From: Lysobacteraceae bacterium | GTDB lineage: Bacteria > Pseudomonadota > Gammaproteobacteria > Xanthomonadales > Ahniellaceae | Length of the DNA stretch: 59,293 nt | NCBI GenBank assembly: GCA_002995625.1 | Contig: PVBP01000009.1 | Span: 1-59,293 of the forward strand | Direction: 5' to 3' | Shown: positions 1-8,166 of the stretch, in pieces | Layout of the letters: each line of letters opens with the position of its first letter | How positions within the stretch are numbered: the first letter of the stretch is position 1 | The notes under the pieces: model-generated | What the model was told of the DNA's origin: nothing | The model's database searches: none | What the model saw: the letters and a program-made list of their open reading frames with translations, nothing else | Program-made: the position numbers and the translations under genes

Positions 1-141
1 CGCGGCTTTCCGACGCCGGACGGCTACATCGCGGCCATCGCGGCATCGAGGGGATTCACGGTGGCGACGCGAGACGTTCGGCCGTTCCAGGCGGCGGGGC
101 TTCCCGTCATCAACCCCTGGGAGCATCGGATCCCGGGGTGA
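1..141 (+). CDS. VapC-type PIN-domain toxin, C-terminal end (partial)
   Basis: The window opens inside this gene; 46 codons remain before TGA. The visible peptide contains PDGYIAAIAASRGFTVATRD and ends in a PVINPW-type motif. This matches the last alpha-beta unit of FitB/VapC-like PIN-domain ribonucleases (Asp in 'PDGYIA', Asp in 'TRDV', terminal 'INPW'). In this family the toxin cleaves RNA and is neutralised by an antitoxin normally encoded just upstream, which lies outside the window. The family call rests on the C-terminal signature only. Confidence 0.75.
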   Translation, partial: RGFPTPDGYIAAIAASRGFTVATRDVRPFQAAGLPVINPWEHRIPG

Positions 142-425
142 CCGGTGGAGCGCCGGAGCCATGCGGCGCGACCTGTTGCTCCGCGTCGCGCTATCCGATG
201 CGTTCCGCGGCCGGACTGTCTGCCCGGCGGACGACGTGGCCGATGACGCTACTGTTTCGACTGCCGACCGGATCATGCGACACGTCATCGACGGCCGCTT
301 CACGATGCCTACCGAAGGGGCGTCGCTGGATGCCTCGCGCGTGACGCTTCCCGCCGCGCGAAGGCCGGCGGTTCGAGCATCGGAAGGCGCGGGCCTCGAC
401 CGCGTTCTCCGCGGCCGGTCCGCCA

Positions 426-971
426 TCACGCCAGGGTCCGGGCTCTCTCCAGCAGCGAATCGAAGATCGCCTCGAGCGCTGGGTGGGTGCCGCGCAGGCC
501 GTCGACCACGGCAGCAGACCACTCGACGTACTCGCGCTTCCGTTCGGCGGACCACGTCGCCGGAGGCGAATCGAGAAGGTCCCGCAGGTTCGAGATCTTG
601 TCGGCGAGCTTGACCAGCCTCGCGCGCGCCGAGCATTGGCCGGCGCGCTCGATCTGGAGCCGCTTCCGCGTGGACTTGTCCAGCGACTTGTCGTCCGTGA
701 CCTCGAGGACCACGCCGGCGACCTCCTCGCCGAATTCCCGGCGCAGCTCCTCGGGCGTGGTCTCCGTGTCCTCGAGCGTGTCGTGCAGCACGGCGGCGCA
801 GAGGACGACCCCGTCCGTCACGCCGGCCTCGACCGCGAGCGCGTGGGCCAGCGCGATCGGGTGGTTGATGTACGGCGAGGCCTCCGCGTCCTTGCGGCGC
901 TGGTCGCGGTGCTTGCGCGCCGCGAACGCCACCGCGCGGATCAGGGTCGGAAGGGCGGACTGATCGACCAT
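426..971 (-). CDS. HD-domain (p)ppGpp hydrolase-like protein (MESH1/SpoT-HD type)
   Basis: The 181-aa protein is a stand-alone HD phosphohydrolase. It shows '[11 protein letters not shown]' near the N-terminus, 'YINHPIALA', the metal-binding 'LHDTLEDT' (HDxxED), and '[16 protein letters not shown]' further on. This is the order seen in the hydrolase domain of SpoT and in small alarmone hydrolases of the MESH1 type, which remove the 3'-diphosphate of (p)ppGpp. There is no synthetase, TGS or ACT domain. I chose the internal ATG at 971 because the ten codons upstream are basic and unlike the family. Its substrate is inferred from the family. It sits next to a VapC fragment, a setting common in accessory DNA. 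Confidence 0.8.
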   Translation of the reverse strand: MVDQSALPTLIRAVAFAARKHRDQRRKDAEASPYINHPIALAHALAVEAGVTDGVVLCAAVLHDTLEDTETTPEELRREFGEEVAGVVLEVTDDKSLDKSTRKRLQIERAGQCSARARLVKLADKISNLRDLLDSPPATWSAERKREYVEWSAAVVDGLRGTHPALEAIFDSLLERARTLA

Positions 972-1174
972 GCGAGCCTCAAGCCGCCAGCGGCGACGCA
1001 TGGAACGCCGACCCCGATCGAGGGCGCGTCACGAAACTCTGGCGACAGGGTCCGGGATCCACGCGCCGTCGCGCGGCCGGGGTCGGACCTCGTGGAAGCC
1101 TTGCCCTGACTCGAAGGCGCCGACGGGCACTCTCCCGCGAGCGCGATCGGTCGGTCTGCAGATCGACAGGCCGC

Positions 1175-3181
1175 TCATGGCCTGCATTCGCCTTCGAATA
1201 AGGTATCGCCTGCCATGGTCTTTACCACCGCATAGGCTTCCTCCCTCTCGCCCTTGCCCGCGGACTCATGCTCTCGGCAGTTGCAGCGCTCCAATATCTC
1301 GCAGACACGTCGGGCGGCAGTGTTGCCTTCGAATTCGGCGCGCAGCGCCTTCGGGGCCTCAGAAGCGCCCCCGTCGTCCCGCCAGAGCCGATAGTAGAAA
1401 TACTTGGAACACTCCGTTAGCGCCTCCACGAGGAGCTCGTGTCGGTCTCCCTCGCTGAGGTCGGTCGGCAGCTTGCCCTCATAATAAGACTGAAGAATCC
1501 CGTCGGCGTCCCGTGGCCGAACATAAAACATCATCAGGGGGAGGACATCCGAACATGGAAAAAGATCATCCAGGGGAACGGTGAGAACCCAGATGTGGCG
1601 AGAGTCGAAGGTCTCCTTCTCGCCAATTTCAATGACCCAGGATGTGCAGACCCGCTTTTCAATGTAAAAGCCGCCAAAGAACAGGTCCTCCGGCGAGTTC
1701 TCTTCCTGAAAATAACCTTCGCTGGTCTGCAGGCGAAATTCCTTGAGACAACGGCCTCGCTCGTTGTGGCGAAGTTCCTCGATCAGCTCCGAGCATTCCG
1801 GATCTGAATACAGATGCAGATTGACGCGCATGTCCCACAAGTCCCCAGCCAAGGGGCCATAAGCGTGAAGCACGTCATTGGCGTTGCGAAAGTCAAATTC
1901 TTGCTCCTCATCGACATCAGCTTCAGCATAGTTGTTGTCAAGGCCGAGATCGTCCTCTTCGATCTTTTCCTTGATGAGGGCGATCGCATCGGGCTCAGTC
2001 ACCGAGCCGTAGGCGAACTCGCCTCCGGCGGCGCTGTGGAGAGTAACCAAATAGAAGCCTGGCCGATTGTCGATCCATGGATCCGGCCTGCTGGCGCTTT
2101 GTCCAGCATCGGCGCGTTGCTCTTCTGAGTCTTCCTCATCATCGCCGTCGTATTCCGAGTCCGAGTCTTCCTCGTCATCGATATCTTCCGCGTCCCAGTC
2201 CTCGTCGTCATCGTTGCCGGCGTCTGCACCGGGGTCTTTGATCTCGATGGACACCGCTCTGGTCTCGCTGGCCGAGCCCGTAGCGACCGGCTTGAAGGCC
2301 TGCACCGCTACTCGGACCGTAGCACCGTCGAAAGCCGTGGCCCCCGCGTGGGCATACCCGGCCAGCAGGCAGACGCCAGAGGGCGCAAGGTCCATCTGAG
2401 AACCCGCGTCGGCGACCTGATCTTCATCACTGTCGAGGATGTCCGCCGAGAGGTGCACAACTGGCAGGTGCTGGTCGGTGAGGTTCTGGACGAGCAGCTT
2501 CACCTCGGCAGCGCACTCGGCATCGTCATCCGGCTCCGACTTCCAGATCGAGCCGCTTACGATTCGGAGCGCGTCGCCAACGATAGCCGGCTGGATACGG
2601 CTGATCGCGAAAGGCCGGGCTGGAATAGGGAAGCTGCCGAGCTCCGCTTCGGCGCGCGCGCACGCGAGCACCTCGATCACGACGCTCGCGGTGCCGGGGT
2701 CCGGTCCGAGCAGGTGGCGCTCGGCCCACCAGTTGGCTTCGAACGACGCGTCGTCACCCACATCGATTGGCTGCTCGTGCGTGTCCTCGGCCGTCGCGAT
2801 GACCTGTCCGCCGGAACCCAGCAGATGCGCCCGCACGGCGAGGAGGTCCCAGGTGGTGAGGGTGCCGTTCTTCACCTTGTAGCGTGCCGTGACGGTCATG
2901 TCGCCGTCGCGATCCGGACCTTCGGCCGAAAGGCCCTTGAGGGCCACCGCGCACGGCGCAAGTCCGAGGGGGGAGGGGGCGAGGCTCGGGGCCGAGGTCG
3001 CGGTGGTCGAGGTCGCGGTCTGGGACGCAGACGCCACCTTCGTTCCGCACTCGGGACAGAACTTGGCCGTGGGCGCGAGTACCGTGCCGCAGGTGGCGCA
3101 TTTTCCTTCCTGCCGCGCGCCACACTCCGGACAGAACTTCGAGCTGTCCGGTATCGAGGCCCCACACTGCATGCAGTCCAT
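1175..3181 (-). CDS. double zinc-ribbon protein of unknown function (668 aa)
   Basis: The N-terminus carries two zinc ribbons with CxxC pairs: 'CMQCGASI...CPECG' and 'CATCGTVL...CPECG', about residues 3-50. Then come two regions of beta-strand-like sequence (about 75-315) paralogous in order to the next gene, and a very acidic linker of Asp/Glu runs (about 315-355). A unique C-terminal domain of about 300 residues is rich in Trp, Tyr and Cys. There is no signal peptide or membrane segment, so it is probably cytoplasmic. I do not recognise the function. The 3' half uses noticeably more A/T-rich codons than its surroundings, hinting at foreign origin. It lies 48 bp downstream of its paralogue and is probably cotranscribed with it. 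Confidence 0.75.
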   Translation of the reverse strand: MDCMQCGASIPDSSKFCPECGARQEGKCATCGTVLAPTAKFCPECGTKVASASQTATSTTATSAPSLAPSPLGLAPCAVALKGLSAEGPDRDGDMTVTARYKVKNGTLTTWDLLAVRAHLLGSGGQVIATAEDTHEQPIDVGDDASFEANWWAERHLLGPDPGTASVVIEVLACARAEAELGSFPIPARPFAISRIQPAIVGDALRIVSGSIWKSEPDDDAECAAEVKLLVQNLTDQHLPVVHLSADILDSDEDQVADAGSQMDLAPSGVCLLAGYAHAGATAFDGATVRVAVQAFKPVATGSASETRAVSIEIKDPGADAGNDDDEDWDAEDIDDEEDSDSEYDGDDEEDSEEQRADAGQSASRPDPWIDNRPGFYLVTLHSAAGGEFAYGSVTEPDAIALIKEKIEEDDLGLDNNYAEADVDEEQEFDFRNANDVLHAYGPLAGDLWDMRVNLHLYSDPECSELIEELRHNERGRCLKEFRLQTSEGYFQEENSPEDLFFGGFYIEKRVCTSWVIEIGEKETFDSRHIWVLTVPLDDLFPCSDVLPLMMFYVRPRDADGILQSYYEGKLPTDLSEGDRHELLVEALTECSKYFYYRLWRDDGGASEAPKALRAEFEGNTAARRVCEILERCNCREHESAGKGEREEAYAVVKTMAGDTLFEGECRP

Positions 3182-3229
3182 TCCGCTTCTCCGATGAGGC
3201 GAGGCGAGCGCGGTCCGCCCGCCGGTTCT

Positions 3230-4615
3230 TCAGCTGTTGATGTCGCGGCAGAACGTCGCGAGGGCTTCCACGAAGTCCGGCATCACCTTGTCGACGCCAG
3301 AGGAGTTGAAGAAATCCAAGCCGTTGATCCGGAGCATGTCGACCAACATTCCGGAGGCGAGCTTGACGTCCTTGACGTCCCGGATCGGGATGCTCCTCGG
3401 CTCGGCGCCGAGATCCTTCGCGTAGAGCGCGGACGCGGTGACCAGGAGCCCGTCCTTGGCGCTGCCGAACACGGTCGAGTCGATCAGCACCAGCGCATCG
3501 CGGGCCTCGACCCCGGGCGCGAACGAGGCGAGCGCGTTCTCGAGCTTGTACTTCACGATCTCCGGTCGCGCGAAGACCGATCGGGACCGCACCTTGTCCT
3601 TCACCGCCGCGAGGAACTTCTCGGTTGCCGCCTGGACCTTCTCCGGTGACGGGGGAGTCTGGCTCGGACCCGCGGACCCATGGGCGAGGGCGGCCGGCCC
3701 GGACGCGACGGGAGTTGGCGGCGGGACGGACGGAGGTGGAGAAGGGTCCCTGAGCTTGGCCGACTGGCGCGCGCTGTCCGAGTGGCGCTGCCCAGCGCCG
3801 TTGTAGGCGAACGCCATGGCGACGGGCGTGTAAACTCGCGCCCTCATCTTGGCTGTTGCGCCCGAAAGCACAGCCGCCTTGGTGTAGCCGCTGGCGGCAA
3901 ACAGGTCCGTGCTGCCTGCGCGCAGCGCCGCGCCGGCCTCGTCCGTAATGAGTTCCCGGCCGGCTGCGTCCTCGATCGTGACGCGCAACTCGACCTTCGG
4001 CATCGTCATGGGCAGCACGTTCTGCATGAGCGACTGAAGCACGACTCTCGCGTCGCCGTCGCTGTCGGGCGGCGTCCGCCAGAGGCTCAGGCCGTGCGTC
4101 CTGACCGCCGCCCATTGCGCGCGCGGTTGAAGCTGGACGCTCTGATGCGGTGCGCTGGGAATGGAGGCCTCCCCGAGTTCACGCTCCTCGATCACGCCGG
4201 CAATGGCGTGGATCACTACCTGCACGCGGGGCGCGTCCGATCCGATCTGTCGGGCAGTCACGCCGTCGCACTCCAAATTGAGCACGGCATCGGAGCCAGC
4301 CTTGACCGGGCGCTCGACGAGATCATGGAGTTCCTTGATCGGGCAGCCGCCGGCGTCGAGCACCTGCATGCGGACCGAGACGAACTGCCAGTCGCGCGCC
4401 GTGTCGTTGCGAATGGCGCAGGCAACCTTGACACTGACGTAGTCGTCGTCTCCGGGCTTCACAAGCCAGACACGAGCAAAGCCGATTTTGCAGATCGGCA
4501 GGGCAGTGGCCAGGGGCGCGAATTCCAATGGGAGGGGTTGCGCGACCTTGTGGCCGCACTCGGGGCAGAACTTCGCGTTGGGCTCCAGGGTCTTCCCGCA
4601 CTCGCTGCACTTCAT
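3230..4615 (-). CDS. zinc-ribbon protein with putative PH-like C-terminal domain (461 aa)
   Basis: One zinc ribbon (CSECGKTL...CPECG, residues 3-21) is followed by two beta-rich segments. These resemble those of the downstream 668-aa protein in order and in phrases such as 'FAASGYTKAAVLSGATAKMR' against its counterpart. A Pro-rich linker (about 290-315) leads to a C-terminal domain of about 130 residues. Its 'DSTVFGSAKDGLLVTASALY' pattern suggests a bacterial PH-like fold; that fold call is inference. No catalytic motif is visible. The pair may form an interacting unit, since neither has a recognisable partner elsewhere in the window. Function is unknown. Confidence 0.75.
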   Translation of the reverse strand: MKCSECGKTLEPNAKFCPECGHKVAQPLPLEFAPLATALPICKIGFARVWLVKPGDDDYVSVKVACAIRNDTARDWQFVSVRMQVLDAGGCPIKELHDLVERPVKAGSDAVLNLECDGVTARQIGSDAPRVQVVIHAIAGVIEERELGEASIPSAPHQSVQLQPRAQWAAVRTHGLSLWRTPPDSDGDARVVLQSLMQNVLPMTMPKVELRVTIEDAAGRELITDEAGAALRAGSTDLFAASGYTKAAVLSGATAKMRARVYTPVAMAFAYNGAGQRHSDSARQSAKLRDPSPPPSVPPPTPVASGPAALAHGSAGPSQTPPSPEKVQAATEKFLAAVKDKVRSRSVFARPEIVKYKLENALASFAPGVEARDALVLIDSTVFGSAKDGLLVTASALYAKDLGAEPRSIPIRDVKDVKLASGMLVDMLRINGLDFFNSSGVDKVMPDFVEALATFCRDINS

Positions 4616-5209
4616 GGATGGGCCTCGCGACGAATCAGGCTCGGACGGATTGGCTGGCGTGGCGGGGGTATACGCGACGGCGGTTGACGCCGCGCCGGTC
4701 CGCAGATGGCTGGCGAATCCGCCTCCCCCGGCCCCGACGCGACTTTACCGGGCGGCAGCGAGAGGAGTTCCCCGGCGAAGCACTTGTAAATCCGCGGACT
4801 GCCGCGCCGAACAGCAACCCCACGCCGGGTTGGTTGAGCGGTCAGGGATGCGCTGACGGTCGAGCGGCTGATAGCTTCCATCTGGTCAGTCACCGATCAC
4901 TTCCACTCGGGGGCCACCGCGGGATCGGCGCCCCAACCGCGCGCCCTCACCGATCTTTGCGTCGACGGCGCATGCGGACTTGCGGCGCGCCGTCCGTTGT
5001 CGTCGACCGCGGCGGTCACGTTCGGGCTCGTCCGCTCGCGCCCACTCCATACATGGCGGGAATCGGCACAGCCAAGGATGGCCGAGTGCCGACCCCGGAA
5101 ACCCTAGGCGCATGCAGCGACGGAATCCGTCGTCCCCCATCAACCACCACGCGAGGCTCCAAGCGCGTCGCCTGTCGGGCCCTGCTGCCGGCATGCCGCG
5201 AACCCGCAC
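4616..5209. other. 594-bp intergenic stretch
   Basis: This lies between the zinc-ribbon operon start and the end of the first WYL gene. Short open frames exist on both strands (for example 4612-4893 and 4886-5209, minus). Their peptides are Arg/Pro-rich, lack any motif and overlap each other, so I do not call them. The promoter of the zinc-ribbon pair should be here, but I see no convincing -35/-10 pair. Confidence 0.5.
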
Positions 5210-6211
5210 TCAGCCGCTCCTGCCGGCCACGGCCTCGGCCTCGGCCCGGATCCAGTCGCGAAGGCCTTCGGGCGCGAGCACGCGGACCTGCCGGCCGAGC
5301 CCGAGCAGATAGCCCCTGAGCGCGCCGGTCAGCCGCAGGCGCACGCTGACGACGGCGCGGTCGCCGTCGATCGCGATCCGCTGGCCCGGTCCGAGTGGCG
5401 TCTCGCGCCAGTGGTCCGCCATCGCGATGCCCGTCTCCAGCACGATCTCCGCCGCGTCCCCAACCAGGGTGTCGACCTCGCCGCTGGCGAGCCAGGCGTC
5501 GAGGTCGAAGCCGGGCGGCCAGTCGGCGCGCTCGTCGAGCACCTCGATCTCGCCGATGCGATGCAGGTTCAGGATGAACGGATCCCGCGAGGTTCGCACG
5601 ACCAGCTGGATCTTCGGCGGGCGCACGACGAGGCCGAGCACGCTGTACACGCGCGTCGACGGCCGCGCCGCGCCGGGCTTGCGGTACGTGGCGCGGATGC
5701 GTCGTTCCGAGGCGAGGGCCTCGTAGGCGGACTCGAGCACCCCGTCGGCGATGCGCGGTGGCAGCAGCGGATGGCCGCTCGGGACCAGCCTGGCCTTGTC
5801 GGTCCACGGGCGGACGCCTGGATTGGCGAGCTCCTGCAGCCGCAGCACCTTGTCGGCCTGCTGCTCCTGCTGCCGGAGCGAGGCCACGGCCGAGGGCGGC
5901 AGCAGCTGCGCGAGGTGGCGCAGCGCCATCTTCAGCGTAGACGCGCCCTGGGGCGAGAGGGCGCCGGCGCCAAGCCCCGCGCCGCGCAGGGCCCAACGCG
6001 TCGGCTCGTCCGCCGGGCCCGGATTGTGCAGGCCGATGACGCCGCTGCGGCCCATCTCGTCGAGGTCCCGCTCGACGGTTCGGCGCGTGCAGGCGCGAAC
6101 GGTGCCGTCGCGCTTCAGCCGCGAATGGAGCTGCGCGACCGTGAGGCCTGCCGGGTGGCCCTGCATCAGGTCGATCAGGTGCAGCCAGCGCAGGGTCTTC
6201 TCGGCGGACAT
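5210..6211 (-). CDS. WYL-domain transcriptional regulator 1
   Basis: The 333-aa protein has an N-terminal winged helix-turn-helix (about 1-65). It contains 'GLTVAQLHSRL' and 'CTRRTVERDLDEM', the DeoR-like recognition helix typical of WYL regulators. The WYL domain (about 165-250) includes 'RRIRATYRKPG' and 'RDPFILNLHRIGEIEVL', followed by a WCX-type C-terminal extension. WYL proteins such as BrxR and CapW repress phage-defence operons and respond to nucleic-acid ligands. Its gene is last in a tight minus-strand run with the membrane protein (22 bp gap). The role as regulator of this island is inferred from the family and position. Confidence 0.85.
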   Translation of the reverse strand: MSAEKTLRWLHLIDLMQGHPAGLTVAQLHSRLKRDGTVRACTRRTVERDLDEMGRSGVIGLHNPGPADEPTRWALRGAGLGAGALSPQGASTLKMALRHLAQLLPPSAVASLRQQEQQADKVLRLQELANPGVRPWTDKARLVPSGHPLLPPRIADGVLESAYEALASERRIRATYRKPGAARPSTRVYSVLGLVVRPPKIQLVVRTSRDPFILNLHRIGEIEVLDERADWPPGFDLDAWLASGEVDTLVGDAAEIVLETGIAMADHWRETPLGPGQRIAIDGDRAVVSVRLRLTGALRGYLLGLGRQVRVLAPEGLRDWIRAEAEAVAGRSG

Positions 6212-6233
6212 GGATCTGGCCGCGAGCCCTGAA

Positions 6234-6977
6234 TCAGCCCGGCCGGGCCTGACTGGCGGCGGTCGCCAGGTGCCGCAGGTTGACCTCGATCTTGATGAAG
6301 ATCGACAGGAAGACGATCAGCAGGAAGAGGCCAAAGCAGACGCCGGCCGCGCTGAGGAAGAAGAGCGAGTTCGCCTTCCGCTCCGCGGACTCGATCCGCG
6401 CCTGCGAGATGCGCCTTCGCTCCGCCTCGACCTGATCGCTGAACTCGCGCGTGTAGGCGTCAAGCAACTCGTTGACGACGGCGACGGGCGACGTGCCCGC
6501 GACCCGCTCCTGGACGCGGCGATCATTGAGCAGGCCGTCGATCGCGCGCGCGAGGCCATTCGCGAAGACCTCGGTCAGGTCGGGCTCGTCGAAGGCCTCC
6601 GCGCGCTGCTTGATGACGTCCGCGACCATGCGCTGGTTGAGCGCCCCTTGGTTGCCGGGCTGCCGCGCCGAAAAGGCGACGATCGCCGCGGCTGCGTGGT
6701 CGTAGTGCTTCTGGTTGGGATCGGCTCCCTCCGTGGCGGCGGAGCGCTCGCTCGTCGTGTCGCCTCGCGGCACGTTGGCGGCGGCAGGTACGGTCACGGC
6801 CCGAATGACCGCCTCCCGGTCCACGTCCGGCGCCTTGATCCGTTCGTTGACGCCGCCCCACAGCCCCGTCGTGGCGCTCGCCGCGAACACGACAGCAGCC
6901 ACCAGCATGATTCCGGACGCGCCGATCACGACCGTCCGCAGGATCGCCAGATAGGCGTTCTCGACCTTCTCGATCAT
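6234..6977 (-). CDS. hypothetical membrane protein with two transmembrane helices
   Basis: The 247-aa protein has a hydrophobic helix near residues 12-36. A long soluble middle (about 40-200) is helical, with charged Glu/Arg repeats near 180-200. A second strong membrane helix lies near residues 203-230. The predicted topology places the central domain on one face with both termini on the other. I recognise no catalytic motif. The ATG at 6977 begins 'MIEKVENAYL'; the longer frame adds 18 Pro/Arg-rich residues and seems wrong. It lies between the 185-aa gene and WYL regulator 1 with gaps of 66 and 22 bp, so it is probably part of that operon. It could be a membrane effector, but this is speculation. 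Confidence 0.65.
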   Translation of the reverse strand: MIEKVENAYLAILRTVVIGASGIMLVAAVVFAASATTGLWGGVNERIKAPDVDREAVIRAVTVPAAANVPRGDTTSERSAATEGADPNQKHYDHAAAAIVAFSARQPGNQGALNQRMVADVIKQRAEAFDEPDLTEVFANGLARAIDGLLNDRRVQERVAGTSPVAVVNELLDAYTREFSDQVEAERRRISQARIESAERKANSLFFLSAAGVCFGLFLLIVFLSIFIKIEVNLRHLATAASQARPG

Positions 6978-7043
6978 CGTCCTTTCCCCGTCTTCCCGTT
7001 CCCGAGGCGTGGCCGGCGGATGGCCCGCCACGCCGGGCCCTGG

Positions 7044-7601
7044 TCACGACGCCTGCCGCGACCACCCCAGCCAGTCGAAGAAGGCCTCCGGCATCTGCGC
7101 CTCGACCGCATCGATCGAGCGAACGTCGATGGTCGAGTTGCAGCCCATCAGCGGCGCCTCGAGCACGTCCTCCTGCGGCGCCCAGGCCATCTCGAGATAG
7201 CGGCGCCCCTCCTCGTCCCGCTGTAGCCCGGTCACGCGTCCGTGGCCGCTCACGAGCATCGTCTTGCCGAACTGGTGGCGCTTCTTCAGCACGATCAGGT
7301 CTCCCGGCCGGATCGCCTCGAAGCGCCCGCGCTGGTGCTCGCTTTCCCGGAAGACGAAGGTGCAGATGCCGTTTGCCTTCCACTCGAGGTCGAGCCGGTT
7401 GGCGACGTCGGCGCCGGGACAGAAGCCCATGAAGATGATCTCCCGGTCGGACGGCGTGGCCTGGTCGATCTCCGCGATCACCGTGGCGGCCTCCGCGTCG
7501 CAGCCGGCGAGCTTCGCGTCGGCATTGGCGCGGAGCTTCGAGAGTTCCGCCCGCGAGTAGGCGCCAGCGCGGATCTTCTCGATCAGGTTCGCATGCTTCA
7601 T
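7044..7601 (-). CDS. hypothetical protein, possible PUA/EVE-like fold (185 aa)
   Basis: An N-terminal helical stretch (1-45) is followed by a beta-rich centre. This contains 'FEAIRPGDLIVLKKRHQFGK', then 'VSGHGRVTGL' and 'RYLEMAW'. A '...I.pGD.ivl......G.g.V.g....' rhythm is typical of PUA/ASCH/EVE barrels that read modified bases or RNA. The match is by pattern only and the family assignment is tentative. The protein ends in a Trp-rich segment 'FFDWLGWSRQ'. It follows the 95-aa gene by 52 bp and precedes the membrane protein by 66 bp, on the same strand. Confidence 0.65.
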   Translation of the reverse strand: MKHANLIEKIRAGAYSRAELSKLRANADAKLAGCDAEAATVIAEIDQATPSDREIIFMGFCPGADVANRLDLEWKANGICTFVFRESEHQRGRFEAIRPGDLIVLKKRHQFGKTMLVSGHGRVTGLQRDEEGRRYLEMAWAPQEDVLEAPLMGCNSTIDVRSIDAVEAQMPEAFFDWLGWSRQAS

Positions 7602-7653
7602 GTTTCCCCCTGTTGGCTTCTGGCATCGATTCTGCCCGCGTGGCGCGACCGCG

Positions 7654-7941
7654 TCATCCGTCGCAGCGGGCGTTGAAGTTCGCGAACGTATACCCCGAGT
7701 CCAGGCGCGTCGGCGAGACCTCGGAGCCGGGCCTGTAGGCCGGGTGCGAGGCGAGCCGCCGCGCGATCTCCTCGTCGGCCAGGTGGGCCACGTCCTCGCT
7801 GCGGAACACGAGGCTCTCGGCCGTGATGCCGTCCCAGGACCAGTGCTGGTGCAGCGCCTCGATATCCCCCAGCCGTGCCTCGCGCTGGCTGAGGATCGTC
7901 CTTCCCGGGTCCTGCGGCAGCTGGTCGAACTTCCCCGTCAT
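7654..7941 (-). CDS. small conserved-looking hypothetical protein (95 aa)
   Basis: The protein contains 'DIEALHQHWSWDGITAESLV' and ends 'DSGYTFANFNARCDG'. It is soluble and acidic to neutral, with no known catalytic motif. The internal ATG at 7941 gives a compact 95-aa product starting MTGKFDQL. The 38 residues upstream in the open frame are Arg/Ser-rich and look non-coding. It is the first gene of the run ending in WYL regulator 1. Function is unknown; small first genes in such operons can be antitoxins or regulators, but nothing here shows that. Confidence 0.55.
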   Translation of the reverse strand: MTGKFDQLPQDPGRTILSQREARLGDIEALHQHWSWDGITAESLVFRSEDVAHLADEEIARRLASHPAYRPGSEVSPTRLDSGYTFANFNARCDG

Positions 7942-8062
7942 CGAAGCCCCGTCGTGGCGCCGTTGCCGACATCGCGCACGGCCACTCCGCGACGACGTCG
8001 ATGCGCGATCGGGGCCGGAATCGCCCGGCCGACGCGCGATGTGGGAATCGTGCATTCGGGGC

Positions 8063-8079
8063 GTCGCAAATCCTGCGAC
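8063..8079. promoter_or_regulatory. inverted repeat upstream of the small WYL-regulator operon
   Basis: GTCGCA and TGCGAC are separated by five bases, about 120 bp before the 95-aa gene. These half-sites match the core of the larger palindrome at 18,099-18,119, so it may be a second operator for one of the WYL regulators. Six-base arms can occur by chance in GC-rich DNA. Confidence 0.3.
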
Positions 8080-8166
8080 TGGGTGGCGGAAAGCCTGTAT
8101 CGCTGGGCAATCCGAAGACGCCTGCGGACCGATGGCCGCGAGGACCCACGGTCACCCGCCGATGCG

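Noticed and set aside
161-613. A 150-codon frame between the VapC tail and the HD gene
   Set aside because: It overlaps the 3' end of the HD hydrolase gene antisense and turns into Arg-rich filler; no motif.
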